A stretch of DNA of 64,000 bases, taken from assembly GCF_029813785.1 (NCBI RefSeq), contig NZ_JARVKY010000016.1, forward strand, positions 62,001 to 126,000, in the 5' to 3' direction. Numbering within the stretch: position 1 is the stretch's first letter; each line of letters begins with the position of its first letter. The notes beneath the pieces were generated by a model. The model did not search any database. It was not told the DNA's origin and was given only the letters and a program-made list of their open reading frames with translations. This DNA comes from Streptomyces sp. DH41 (GTDB lineage: Bacteria; Actinomycetota; Actinomycetes; Streptomycetales; Streptomycetaceae). The translations under genes were made by a program, and so were the position numbers. Positions 25,408-34,014 of the stretch are shown here, piece by piece.

Positions 25408-25476
25408 GCTACCGCTACCGATGTCGCTACCGATGTCGCGACTGCTACCGATGTCGCGACTGCTACCGATGTCGCG
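25408..25476. repeat. tandem repeat GCTACCGATGTCGCGACT
   Basis: About three and a half copies of an 18-base unit (GCTACCGATGTCGCGACT, the first shortened to 12) sit between the Cys-rich peptide gene and the DUF4242 gene. The repeat ends directly at the stop codon of the former. No spacer variation of CRISPR type is present. Confidence 0.75.
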
Positions 25477-25632
25477 TCAGCCGCACTGGCAGGGGCTGCC
25501 CGACTGGCAGCCGCAGCCGCACCCCGAGCCGCAGCCACACGCGGCGACCAGGGGCAGGCAGCGGATCTCGGGCGGCTGTTCGGTGGGGCGTTCCTGTGCG
25601 GGGTCGGGGCTGGTGCCGGGGGAATCGGCCAT
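25477..25632 (-). CDS. small Cys-rich peptide, possible metal binder
   Basis: A 51-residue protein too unusual to be chance. A perfect AAGGAGGAACC ribosome-binding site precedes the ATG at 25632. The first half is Pro/Glu-rich and disordered; the last 28 residues contain eight Cys, mostly as GCG and GCGCGC patterns (CGCGSGCGCGCQSGSPCQCG). This resembles small metallothionein-like chelators. It lies immediately upstream of the DUF4242 nickel protein and may share its transcript. Metal binding is inference. Confidence 0.65.
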   Translation of the reverse strand: MADSPGTSPDPAQERPTEQPPEIRCLPLVAACGCGSGCGCGCQSGSPCQCG

Positions 25633-25749
25633 GGTTCCTCCTTGAGGCTGGTGCCTGGACCCATTGCACGCCCCGGGGGACGGTGGCATCAACGGCGCAT
25701 TGGGGCGAGCACGCGCGCCCCCGGCCGGCCCGCTGCCGCCGGCCCCGCG

Positions 25750-26439
25750 TCAGGCCCCGTCGACCTGCGTCGGCGGCTGGATGTCCGCCGGGAGGTCGCT
25801 CACGTGCTCGCCGGTGACCAGGTAGACCACGCGCTTGGCGACCGAGACGGCGTGGTCGGCGTAGCGCTCGTAGTAGCGGCCGAGGAGGGTGACGTCCACG
25901 GCCGTCTCGATGCCGTGCTTCCAGCGGTCGTCCATCAGGTGCTGGAAGAGGGTGCGGTGGAGGAGGTCCATCGCGTCGTCGTCCTGCTCCAGCTGGAGGG
26001 CCAGGTCGACGTCCTTGGTGATGATCACCTCGGCCGCCTTCGCCATCAGGCGCTGAGCGAGCTGGCCCATCTCCAGGATGGTCGCGTGCAGGTCGCTCGG
26101 GACCGCGCGCTCCGGGTAGCGCAGCCGGGCCAGCTTGGCCACGTGCTGGGCCAGGTCGCCCGAGCGCTCCAGGTCGGCCGACATCCGCAGTGAGGTGACG
26201 ACGATGCGCAGGTCCGTCGCCACCGGCTGCTGCCGCGCGAGCAGGGCTATCGCCCTGGCCTCCAGCTCGTGGTGGAGCTCGTCGACCTTCTGGTCGCCCT
26301 CGATCACGTTCTCGGCCAGCTTCAGGTCCGAGTCGAGGATCGCGGTCGTGGCGCGTCCGATGGCCGACCCGACCAGCCGGGCCATCTCCACCAGACCGTC
26401 GCCGATCGAATCCAGTTCCTCGTGGTACGCGTCCCGCAT
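25750..26439 (-). CDS. phoU: phosphate transport regulator PhoU
   Basis: A 229-residue all-helical protein made of two three-helix PhoU repeats. The metal-site signatures are seen as ERSGDLAQHVAK (near 91) and ERYADHAVSVAKR (near 194), the conserved E-R-x-x-D pairs. PhoU links the Pst transporter to the PhoR kinase. ATG 26439 (MRDAYHEELDSIGDGLVEM) has GAGAGGG upstream. It is divergent from phoR-phoP with PHO-box repeats between. Confidence 0.93.
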   Translation of the reverse strand: MRDAYHEELDSIGDGLVEMARLVGSAIGRATTAILDSDLKLAENVIEGDQKVDELHHELEARAIALLARQQPVATDLRIVVTSLRMSADLERSGDLAQHVAKLARLRYPERAVPSDLHATILEMGQLAQRLMAKAAEVIITKDVDLALQLEQDDDAMDLLHRTLFQHLMDDRWKHGIETAVDVTLLGRYYERYADHAVSVAKRVVYLVTGEHVSDLPADIQPPTQVDGA

Positions 26440-26556
26440 AAGGGTTCCCTCTCGTACGTCCATTTAGGGGGCTCGCACTGGCTCGCACCGGCTCGCAACC
26501 CCTCGCCGTGCCCCCACGCTTACACGTTCCGGCCTGTACGCGTCCGTTTCCGGCAC

Positions 26557-26589
26557 CACAAATGAACCATCCCTGGCTCCAAGGTGAAC
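26557..26589. promoter_or_regulatory. PHO box in the phoU/phoR intergenic region
   Basis: Read on the minus strand, three consecutive 11-base units begin GTTCACCTTGG, AGCCAGGGATG and GTTCATTTGTG. The outer two match the PhoP direct-repeat consensus GTTCACC-N4 of Streptomyces, with a degenerate middle unit. It lies between the divergent genes, so PhoP probably controls phoU, phoR-phoP or both. Confidence 0.7.
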
Positions 26590-26662
26590 TCTGGGCGACG
26601 AGTGTTCGAGGTCGCAGCCCGATGGCTGGGGCGAGGCCGTTCGCCATGCCTAACCTGGACGC

Positions 26663-28042
26663 ATGGACGTGAACGCGGCGGTCGCCGCAGTGGCAGCGAT
26701 CGCCGGAGTGCTCACCGGCGTCATCGCCGTGCTGGCGTTCCGCTGGAGCGAGCGCGACCAGCGCCGCCCCACTCGCACCTCGCTGCACACCGACCCGGTG
26801 CTCCCGCCCGGTGTGGACACCGTCCTGTCGGTGCTCCGTTCCTCCGCGGTCGTCCTCGACGAGGCCGACGCGGTGGTCAAGGCCAGCTCGGCGGCGTACG
26901 CCCTGGGTCTGGTCCGGGGCGGCAAGCTCGCCGTCGAGCCCATGCTGCAGATGGCCCGGGACACCCGGCGGGACGGGGAGATAAGGCAGGTCGAGCTGGA
27001 CCTGCCCAGGCGGGGGAACGGCCGCGGGGAGGCGCTCGCCGTCTCCGCGCGCGTCGCGCCCCTCGGATCACGGCTCGTACTGCTGCTGGTCGAGGACCTC
27101 ACCGAGGCCCGCCGCATCGAGGCCGTACGGCGCGACTTCGTCGCCAACGTGAGCCACGAGCTGAAGACACCGGTGGGCGCGCTCTCGCTGCTCTCCGAGG
27201 CCGTGCTGGACGCCTCGGACGACCAGGAGGCCGTCGAGCGGTTCGCCGGGCGCATGCAGATCGAGGCCACCCGGCTCACCAACCTGGTGCAGGAGCTCAT
27301 CGACCTCTCCCGGGTCCAGAACGACCAGCCCCTCGACGACGCCGAACCCGTCCGCGTGGACGAACTCGTCGCCGAGGCCATCGACCGCTGCCGGCACGCT
27401 GCCGGCACCAAGCAGATCACCATGGCCGCCGGAGGAACGGCGGATCTGCACGTACGCGGAAACCGCGGCCAGCTCGCCGCCGCCCTCGGCAACCTCGTCG
27501 AGAACGCCGTCAACTACTCGCCCGCCCGCACCCGCGTCGGCATAGCGGCCCGACGGGTCGGCACCGCCGGCGGCGACCTGATCGAGATCGCCGTGACCGA
27601 CCAGGGCATAGGCATCTCCGACAAGGACAAGGAGCGCGTCTTCGAGCGCTTCTACCGCGTCGACCCGGCCCGCTCGCGGGCCACCGGAGGCACCGGTCTG
27701 GGTCTCGCGATCGTCAAGCACGTGGTCGCCTCGCACGGCGGGGAGGTCACGGTGTGGAGCGCCGAAGGCCAGGGCTCCACTTTCACCCTGCGACTGCCGG
27801 AGTCGGGCAACGCCGCCCGCGACCGCGCACCGCGCCGGGCCGCCCACGAGGACCACGACGACCACGAGAACCGTGTGGACCAGGCCGACCGGACGGACCA
27901 GATGGACCAGATGGACCGGACGGACCAGATGGACCTGGGACACGTGGAACACGGAGAAATCGCCGACAACGGGCGGTCCACCCCGCATTCCCCCCACACT
28001 TCCCCGTACCGAACGTTTCCCGCCCCGGAGGTCCTTCCGTGA
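26663..28042 (+). CDS. phoR: phosphate sensor histidine kinase PhoR
   Basis: A 459-residue membrane kinase: one N-terminal transmembrane helix (residues 8-26), a PAS-like region, H box FVANVSHELKTPVGA with the phosphoacceptor at His165, N box NLVENAVNYSP, G1 DQGIGI, and G2 GGTGLGLAIVKH. It autophosphorylates and passes phosphate to PhoP on phosphate limitation. The C-terminal 65 residues after the ATPase domain are an acidic repeat (DQADRTDQMDQMDRTDQMD). TAACCT (26651-26656) lies six bases before the ATG, a leaderless arrangement. The stop overlaps the phoP start (GTGA). Confidence 0.93.
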   Translation: MDVNAAVAAVAAIAGVLTGVIAVLAFRWSERDQRRPTRTSLHTDPVLPPGVDTVLSVLRSSAVVLDEADAVVKASSAAYALGLVRGGKLAVEPMLQMARDTRRDGEIRQVELDLPRRGNGRGEALAVSARVAPLGSRLVLLLVEDLTEARRIEAVRRDFVANVSHELKTPVGALSLLSEAVLDASDDQEAVERFAGRMQIEATRLTNLVQELIDLSRVQNDQPLDDAEPVRVDELVAEAIDRCRHAAGTKQITMAAGGTADLHVRGNRGQLAAALGNLVENAVNYSPARTRVGIAARRVGTAGGDLIEIAVTDQGIGISDKDKERVFERFYRVDPARSRATGGTGLGLAIVKHVVASHGGEVTVWSAEGQGSTFTLRLPESGNAARDRAPRRAAHEDHDDHENRVDQADRTDQMDQMDRTDQMDLGHVEHGEIADNGRSTPHSPHTSPYRTFPAPEVLP

Positions 28043-28719
28043 CCCGTGTGCTCGTCGTCGAGGACGAGGAGTCCTTCTCCGACGTCCTGTCGTACATGCT
28101 CCGCAAGGAGGGCTTCGAGGTCGCCGTGGCGACCACAGGGCCCGACGGACTCGACGAGTTCGAGCGCAACGGCGCCGACCTCGTCCTCCTCGACCTGATG
28201 CTGCCCGGCCTGCCGGGCACCGAGGTGTGCCGCCAGTTGCGCGGCCGCTCGAACGTCCCCGTGATCATGGTGACGGCCAAGGACAGCGAGATCGACAAGG
28301 TCGTCGGGTTGGAGATAGGGGCCGACGACTACGTCACCAAGCCCTTCTCCTCCCGTGAGCTGGTCGCCCGCATCCGTGCCGTACTGCGCCGCCGCGGCGA
28401 GCCGGAGGAGGTCGCCCCCGCCGCGCTGGAGGCCGGGCCCGTCCGCATGGACGTCGACCGGCACGTCGTGACCGTGGGCGGCACCAAGGTCGACCTGCCG
28501 CTGAAGGAGTTCGACCTGCTGGAGATGCTGCTGCGCAACGCCGGCCGCGTGCTGACCCGCATGCAGCTGATCGACCGGGTCTGGGGCGCCGACTACGTCG
28601 GTGACACCAAGACCCTCGACGTCCACGTCAAGCGGCTGCGCGCCAAGATCGAGCCCGACCCGGGCGCGCCGCGGTACCTGGTGACGGTGCGGGGGCTCGG
28701 CTACAAGTTCGAGCCGTAG
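28039..28719 (+). CDS. phoP: response regulator PhoP
   Basis: A 226-residue OmpR/PhoB-type regulator. The receiver domain (1-120) has VEDEES, the phosphoacceptor Asp in LVLLDLMLPG, TAKDSE, and TKPFSSREL. The C-terminal winged helix (130-226) contains LPLKEFDLLEMLLRNAGRVLTR and LDVHVKRLRAKIEPDP. It binds PHO boxes and controls phosphate uptake and, indirectly, antibiotic production in streptomycetes. Its GTG overlaps the phoR stop by four bases. Confidence 0.95.
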   Translation: MTRVLVVEDEESFSDVLSYMLRKEGFEVAVATTGPDGLDEFERNGADLVLLDLMLPGLPGTEVCRQLRGRSNVPVIMVTAKDSEIDKVVGLEIGADDYVTKPFSSRELVARIRAVLRRRGEPEEVAPAALEAGPVRMDVDRHVVTVGGTKVDLPLKEFDLLEMLLRNAGRVLTRMQLIDRVWGADYVGDTKTLDVHVKRLRAKIEPDPGAPRYLVTVRGLGYKFEP

Positions 28720-28818
28720 AGCGCCCGGCGCGGCCGGCGCGGCGTCTGTGCCGTGCCTGTGTCGCGTGTGTGCCGTGCCGTGCCTGTGTCGCCTCCTGTG
28801 GCGCGTCAGGGCGTACGA

Positions 28819-28855
28819 CGAAGGGCGGGACCTCTCCTGGAGGTCCCGCCCTTCG
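28819..28855. terminator. bidirectional terminator after phoP
   Basis: CGAAGGGCGGGACCT pairs with its complement AGGTCCCGCCCTTCG around a short loop. It lies between the convergent phoP and lipoprotein genes and serves both. Confidence 0.85.
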
Positions 28856-28880
28856 TGCGGTGTGTGCGGCGATACGGGGC

Positions 28881-29636
28881 TCAGTGGCCGGCCGTGCCCT
28901 CCTGCGAGTCCACGGCGTCCGGAGCGTCCTGCGCGTCCTGCGGGGCGGAGTCCGTCTCGGAACCGGTCTCGGCGCCGGTCTCGGTGCCGGTGGCACCGTC
29001 GGTCCCGGGAGCCGAGGCGTCGCCGGACGGGGCGCCCGGGGTCTCGCCGTCGGCGGGTTCCCCGGAGGTCTCCTGCGACGGCTGCGCCGACGCGCCGGGC
29101 GCGGCCGGGACGTCGCTCGGGCCCCACTTCGAGAAGTAGCTCTCGGCGGGGACGACGAACGCCTCCAGGCTCACGTCGCCGGTCTTGCTGAGGGCGAAGG
29201 TGACCTTCTGGGCGTCGCCGTCCCTCAGGGCCTCGCGGCTGTCGGTCAGGACGGCGGAGGCGTTGCCCTCGCCGCCGAGGATCAGGGAGCCGCCGGCCGG
29301 GACGACGAGGCCGTCGCCGTCGCCCTTCTCGCCCTTGGCGGGCTTCAGCTCGACGGACTTGCCGGCGCCGTCCACGGTGACGGACTCGAGGGTCTGGTCC
29401 GTGCGGCCGTTGTTGAACAGGGTGGCGGAGACGGCGGCCGGGCCGGTCGACTCCGGGTCGGGCTGCGTGATGACGATCGCGTTCTGGATCTGGATGTCAC
29501 CGACGGTCGTCGCAGCGTTGTCCGGCTTGATCTCCAGCGTCTGGGCGTTGTGACCGGCACCGCACGCGGCGAGCGAGGCGATCGAGAACGCGATGGCGGC
29601 GGCGGCGAGGGCACCGCGTCGAAGGCTGCTGCTCAC
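28881..29636 (-). CDS. secreted lipoprotein, DUF461-like
   Basis: A 251-residue protein with a lipoprotein signal peptide (SIASLAAC, lipobox Cys25) and a beta-rich middle domain (VGDIQIQNAIVITQPDPESTGPAAVSATLFNNG; LVVPAGGSLILGG) typical of actinobacterial copper-chaperone-like or DUF461 lipoproteins. The C-terminal 75 residues are a Ser/Thr/Glu/Gly-rich disordered tail. The GTG start has AAGGAG upstream. It is convergent with phoP. Function unknown. Confidence 0.75.
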   Translation of the reverse strand: MSSSLRRGALAAAAIAFSIASLAACGAGHNAQTLEIKPDNAATTVGDIQIQNAIVITQPDPESTGPAAVSATLFNNGRTDQTLESVTVDGAGKSVELKPAKGEKGDGDGLVVPAGGSLILGGEGNASAVLTDSREALRDGDAQKVTFALSKTGDVSLEAFVVPAESYFSKWGPSDVPAAPGASAQPSQETSGEPADGETPGAPSGDASAPGTDGATGTETGAETGSETDSAPQDAQDAPDAVDSQEGTAGH

Positions 29637-30271
29637 GGCGGCGGCAACTCCTTGGACTCGAGCGGGGTGGCGGCAACGGATAAAGCCGCCCTAAGTGACT
29701 GTCAGCGGGCCTTAGGCTACCGAGCCGTTCACGGGCCGCCGCACCCGACCCTCCCCCAAGTCGCTCGGCTTCGCTCGGCAGGCGGTAGGTCCGGGGGCCG
29801 TTCCCGGCGATCTTCCCGAGTCGCTTTGCCGCCGCCGGCCGTCCGCCATTCATATAAGAGGGCCCCCGTCATACGGGTCGTCGATCGGCGCGCGAATTTT
29901 CCGTGAAGGAATGCGCGGACGGCCAGGAAATTGATCATCGGGGGACCGGCCGGGGGCACCTCGTGATCAATTCCGGATTCGTCCGGAACCCCGCACCGGT
30001 CACCGAACGGAGTAGCGGAAGTCGCACGCCTGGAACCAGACATACGGGACCAAACGGTCAGGTGGGCGGGTCTCCGGATGTGTGTGGCGTGCGTGTTTCG
30101 CCCGACCTGAAGAGCCGCTCCGACCTGCGAATACTTTCTTCCGCTCGCCCGGCGCAGCACGTTCCTGTTGCTGTTGTCAAGCCCCGAGATATGCCCTGAC
30201 CTGCGAAAACGCCATTCAGAAGACGCCGTTTCCGTGTTACCCTGGATAGCCACGGAAGGGGTACCTGTCAC
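29637..30271. other. 635-base intergenic region upstream of carD
   Basis: No gene is supported; an open frame at 29903-30199 lacks coding character. It contains a partial copy of the dispersed GC-rich repeat (about 29751-29815), a 9-base inverted repeat AATTGATCA (29929-29937)/TGATCAATT (29964-29972) separated by 26 bases, and a TACCCT box at 30238-30243 that is the probable carD promoter. Confidence 0.55.
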
Positions 30272-30754
30272 ATGACGTTCAAGGTTGGCGACACCGTGGT
30301 CTATCCCCATCACGGGGCCGCGCTGATCGAGGCTATCGAAACTCGCCAGATCAAAGGCGTGGACAAGACCTACTTGGTGCTGAAGGTCGCCCAGGGTGAC
30401 CTGACGGTACGTGTGCCAGCGGACAATGCGGAGTTCGTCGGCGTGCGTGATGTGGTCGGTCAGGACGGGCTGGACCGGGTCTTCGAAGTGCTGCGCGCGC
30501 CGTATGCCGAGGAGCCCACGAACTGGTCGCGTCGTTACAAGGCAAACCTGGAGAAGCTCGCCTCCGGCGACGTCATCAAGGTCGCGGAAGTCGTACGCGA
30601 TCTGTGGCGCCGTGAGCGCGAGCGCGGACTCTCCGCAGGTGAGAAGCGCATGCTCGCCAAGGCCCGCCAGATCCTGGTGAGCGAGCTCGCTCTCGCGGAG
30701 AACACCAACGAGGACAAGGCGGAGGCCCTGCTCGACGAGGTGCTCGCCTCCTGA
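30272..30754 (+). CDS. carD: CarD-family RNA polymerase-binding regulator
   Basis: A 160-residue protein. The N-terminal Tudor-like RNA-polymerase interaction domain (residues 1-60: FKVGDTVVYPHHGAALIEAIE; DLTVRVPADNAE) is followed by a helical DNA-binding domain (WSRRYKANLEKLASGD; VVRDLWRRERERGLSAGEKRML, with the conserved Trp that wedges the promoter minor groove). It stabilises open complexes at housekeeping promoters. GGAAGGGG lies upstream of the ATG. It is followed about 300 bases later by ispD-ispF. Confidence 0.95.
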   Translation: MTFKVGDTVVYPHHGAALIEAIETRQIKGVDKTYLVLKVAQGDLTVRVPADNAEFVGVRDVVGQDGLDRVFEVLRAPYAEEPTNWSRRYKANLEKLASGDVIKVAEVVRDLWRRERERGLSAGEKRMLAKARQILVSELALAENTNEDKAEALLDEVLAS

Positions 30755-31058
30755 GGCGAGGCGCGGACCGCTGCCCGCGCGGTTCTGCGCACTGAAATGC
30801 CGTGGTGCCCGATGACATCTTTGCTGTCGCCGGGCGCTGCGGCATGTTCGTACCCGGATTCGGGCGTGCCCGGGCGTCCTCTGATTTCGTCTTCGGACGC
30901 TTATCCCGGGAGACTTTTTCCCGGTCTCCCCGGTCCTGGCGTGCCGGGCCCGGACTGCTGGCTCGACCAGGGTCACGGAAGGGTCCGGTCAAGGCGTCGC
31001 GCCCGGCACGGTGAGGCCATACCCAACTAGGTCGAGCACACAAACCTGACAGGAACCG
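30755..31058. other. carD-ispD intergenic region
   Basis: About 300 bases without a gene I can support. No convincing hairpin with a T-run is visible. The ispD ribosome-binding site (AGGA) lies at the right end. Confidence 0.5.
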
Positions 31059-31871
31059 ATGTCTGACGAATCGCGTCCCTCGCCCGCGGCACCGCCCGCG
31101 GAGACCTCTGCCGACACCCGTACGAACACCAGGACCGCGGTCGTGATTCCGGCCGCCGGCCGAGGCGTACGACTGGGCCCGGGCGCCCCGAAAGCCCTCC
31201 GCGCGCTGGGCGGCACGCCCATGCTCATCCACGCGGTCCGTGCCATGGCAGCCTCCCGCGCGGTCTCCCTCGTCGTCGTCGTCGCCCCGCCCGACGGGGC
31301 CGCCGAGGTCAAGAGCCTGCTCGACGCGCACGCACTGCCTGGGGGTGCCCCCAGCGGTAGCTGGGGGAGCACCGACTTCCTCGTCGTGCCCGGCGGCGAG
31401 TCGCGGCAGGAGTCCGTACGGCTCGGCCTGGACGCGCTGCCGCCCGAGTACGACATCGTCCTCGTGCACGACGCGGCCCGGCCGCTGGTGCCCGTGGACA
31501 CGGTGGACGCCGTGATCGAGACCGTGCGGGAGGGCGCGTCCGCCGTCGTGCCGGCGCTGCCGCTCTCCGACACGGTCAAGCAGGTCGAGCCCGCCGCCGT
31601 TCCGGGGGAGCCGGAGCCGGTGGTGGCGACGCCGGAGCGGGCACGGTTGCGCGCGGTGCAGACACCGCAGGGGTTCGACCGGGGCACGCTGGTGCGCGCC
31701 CACGAGACGGTGAGCGGTGAGGTCACCGACGACGCGAGCATGGTCGAGCGGCTCGGACGGACGGTGGTCGTCGTGCCGGGGCACGAGGAGGCGTTCAAGG
31801 TGACGCGGCCTCTCGACCTGGTGCTCGCGGAGGCGGTCCTGGCGCGCAGGAGGCTGAACGATGGGTTCTGA
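31059..31871 (+). CDS. ispD: 2-C-methyl-D-erythritol 4-phosphate cytidylyltransferase
   Basis: A 270-residue enzyme of the MEP isoprenoid pathway, forming CDP-ME from MEP and CTP. The nucleotide-binding loop is VVIPAAGRGVRLGPGAPKALRALGG near residues 28-52; VHDAARPLVP and QTPQGFDRGTL are also canonical. A palindromic repeat inserts GGAPSGSWGS in frame near residue 97. The N-terminal 25 residues are disordered. It overlaps ispF by 11 bases, a common operon with ispF. Confidence 0.95.
   Translation: MSDESRPSPAAPPAETSADTRTNTRTAVVIPAAGRGVRLGPGAPKALRALGGTPMLIHAVRAMAASRAVSLVVVVAPPDGAAEVKSLLDAHALPGGAPSGSWGSTDFLVVPGGESRQESVRLGLDALPPEYDIVLVHDAARPLVPVDTVDAVIETVREGASAVVPALPLSDTVKQVEPAAVPGEPEPVVATPERARLRAVQTPQGFDRGTLVRAHETVSGEVTDDASMVERLGRTVVVVPGHEEAFKVTRPLDLVLAEAVLARRRLNDGF
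31338..31372. repeat. in-frame palindromic repeat inside ispD
   Basis: GGTGCCCCCAGC is followed by GCTGGGGGAGCACC, giving a short hairpin (CCCCCAG with CTGGGGG). It adds a Gly/Ser-rich loop to IspD. It is a variant of the element in the eis-like gene at 1418-1458. Confidence 0.7.
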
Positions 31872-32373
31872 GGGCTTCGAGACGGACGCTCTCCCCCCGC
31901 TGCCGCAGGTCGGCATCGGTACCGACATCCACGCCTTCGAGGACGGGCGCGAGCTGTGGTGCGCCGGGCTGAAGTGGGAGGGCGAGGGGGCCGGGCTGGC
32001 CGGGCACTCCGACGCGGACGTCGTCGCGCACGCGGCGTGCAACGCGTTGTTCTCCGCGGCGGGCGTCGGGGACCTCGGGCAGCACTTCGGCACCGGGCGG
32101 CCCGAATGGTCCGGGGCGTCGGGGATCACGCTGCTGACGGAGGCCGCGCGGATCGTGCGGGCGGCGGGGTTCCGGATCGGGAACGTCGCGGTGCAGGTGG
32201 TCGGGCCGCGGCCGAAGATCGGCAAGCGGCGCGAGGAAGCGCAGAGCGTGTTGTCCGCGGTGGTGGGAGCGCCGGTGTCGGTGTCGGGGGCGACGACGGA
32301 CGGTCTCGGGTTCCCCGGGCGGGGCGAGGGGCTGATGGCGGTGGCCACGGCGCTGGTGGTGCGGGTGGGGTGA
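31861..32373 (+). CDS. ispF: 2-C-methyl-D-erythritol 2,4-cyclodiphosphate synthase
   Basis: A 170-residue enzyme converting CDP-ME 2-phosphate to MEcPP. The zinc ligands are in GIGTDIHAFEDG (Asp and His) and in LAGHSDADVVAHAACNALF (His). The product loop contains GDLGQHFGTGRPEW and the C-terminus has TTDGLGFPGRGEGLMA, all canonical. It starts inside the end of ispD. The N-terminal 15 residues extend beyond the family core. Confidence 0.95.
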   Translation: MGSEGFETDALPPLPQVGIGTDIHAFEDGRELWCAGLKWEGEGAGLAGHSDADVVAHAACNALFSAAGVGDLGQHFGTGRPEWSGASGITLLTEAARIVRAAGFRIGNVAVQVVGPRPKIGKRREEAQSVLSAVVGAPVSVSGATTDGLGFPGRGEGLMAVATALVVRVG

Positions 32374-32613
32374 GCGGCTGGTGAGCGGGGGGTGTCCTGG
32401 GCGGCCGGGTTCGTGGTGGTGCCGGCGCCGGACGCGCCGGTGGACCCCGCCCCCGCGCCGCTCCGTGGACCCCGCCCGGCCGGGGGCCACCCACCACCCG
32501 ACCCGGTCGGGCAGGAAGCCGGCCTCGCCCCACCGCCACCGCCACCGGCTCGGTCGGGTCGCCGGCGGGCAGGTACGCCCCTGGCACTGCCCCGCGCCTA
32601 CTACCCTGGACCC

Positions 32614-34014
32614 GTGACTATTCGCCTGTACGACACCAGCGCCCGGCAGATCCGTGACTTCGCCCCCCTCACGCCGGGCTGCGTCTCGATCTACCTGTGC
32701 GGTGCCACCGTGCAGGCCGCCCCGCACATCGGGCACATCCGGTCCGGGCTGAACTTCGACATCATGCGCCGCTGGTTCGCGTACCGCGGCTACGACGTCA
32801 CCTTCATCCGCAACGTCACCGACATCGACGACAAGATCATCCGAAAGGCGGCCGAGCAGAACCGCCCCTGGTGGTCCATCGGGTACGACAACGAGCGCGC
32901 GTTCAACGACGCCTACGACGCCCTCGGCTGCCTGCCGCCCACCTACGAGCCCCGCGCCACCGGCCACATCACCGAGATGGTCGAGATGATGCGCGGCCTC
33001 ATCGAGCGCGGGCACGCCTACGAGGCCGACGGCAGCGTCTACTTCGACGTACGGTCCCTGCCCGGGTACCTGTCCCTGTCCAACCAGGACCTCGACGAGC
33101 TGCGCCAGCCCGCGGGAGAGGGCGAGACCGGCAAGCGGGACCCGCGGGACTTCGCGATGTGGAAGGCGGCCAAGCCGGGCGAGCCCAGCTGGGAGACGCC
33201 GTGGGGCCGAGGCCGGCCCGGCTGGCACCTGGAGTGCTCCGCCATGGCGCACAAGTACCTGGGCAGCGAGTTCGACATCCACGGCGGCGGCATCGACCTG
33301 ATCTTCCCGCACCACGAGAACGAGATCGCCCAGGCCAAGGGCTTCGGCGACGCCTTCGCCCGGTACTGGGTGCACAACGCCTGGGTCACCATGAGCGGCG
33401 AGAAGATGTCCAAGTCGCTCGGCAACAGCGTGCTCGTGAGCGAGATGGTCAAGCAGTGGCGCCCGGTCGTGCTGCGGTACTACCTCGGCACCCCGCACTA
33501 CCGCTCCACCATCGAGTACGGCGAGGAGTCCCTGCGCGAGGCCGAGTCGGCGTACGCGCGGATCGAGGGCTTCGTGCAGCGCGTCACCGAGCTGGCCGGC
33601 CACGCCGTCGAGCCCGCCGCCGACGTGCCGCCCGCCTTCGCCGAGGCGATGGACGACGACCTGGGCGTCCCGGGGGCCCTCGCCGTCGTGCACACCACCG
33701 TCCGGCAGGGCAACAGCGCACTGGCCGCCGACGACAAGGAGGCCGCGGTCGCCCGTCTCGCCGAGGTCCGTGCGATGCTCGGAGTGCTGGGCCTCGACCC
33801 GCTGGACCCGCGGTGGGCCGGGGAGCAGGAGCAGGGCGAGGACCTGCGGCACGTCGTCGACAGCCTCGTACGCCTCGTCCTCGACCAGCGCGAGGCCGCC
33901 CGGGCCCGTAAGGACTGGCCCACCGCGGACGCCATCCGCGACCAGCTGGGACAGTCCGGCCTGGTCATCGAGGACGGCCCGCAGGGACCCCGCTGGAGCC
34001 TCGGCTCCCGCTGA
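32614..34014 (+). CDS. cysS: cysteinyl-tRNA synthetase
   Basis: A 466-residue class I synthetase charging tRNA-Cys. The signature HIGH motif is HIGHIRS near residue 37; the zinc ligands are in LCGATVQ, HLECSAMA and FPHHENE; KMSKS lies near residue 268. Length is standard. GTG 32614 is preceded by TACCCT (32602-32607) with six bases between, indicating a leaderless mRNA. The 240 bases upstream of it contain no gene. Distinguished from MshC by length and C-terminal anticodon region. Confidence 0.95.
   Translation: MTIRLYDTSARQIRDFAPLTPGCVSIYLCGATVQAAPHIGHIRSGLNFDIMRRWFAYRGYDVTFIRNVTDIDDKIIRKAAEQNRPWWSIGYDNERAFNDAYDALGCLPPTYEPRATGHITEMVEMMRGLIERGHAYEADGSVYFDVRSLPGYLSLSNQDLDELRQPAGEGETGKRDPRDFAMWKAAKPGEPSWETPWGRGRPGWHLECSAMAHKYLGSEFDIHGGGIDLIFPHHENEIAQAKGFGDAFARYWVHNAWVTMSGEKMSKSLGNSVLVSEMVKQWRPVVLRYYLGTPHYRSTIEYGEESLREAESAYARIEGFVQRVTELAGHAVEPAADVPPAFAEAMDDDLGVPGALAVVHTTVRQGNSALAADDKEAAVARLAEVRAMLGVLGLDPLDPRWAGEQEQGEDLRHVVDSLVRLVLDQREAARARKDWPTADAIRDQLGQSGLVIEDGPQGPRWSLGSR

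Noticed and set aside
25408..25476. Possible CRISPR-like array
   Set aside because: The repeats are directly contiguous with no unique spacers, and there are no cas genes.
29903..30199. 98-codon frame upstream of carD
   Set aside because: No ribosome-binding site, no codon bias typical of Streptomyces genes, and no recognisable protein features.
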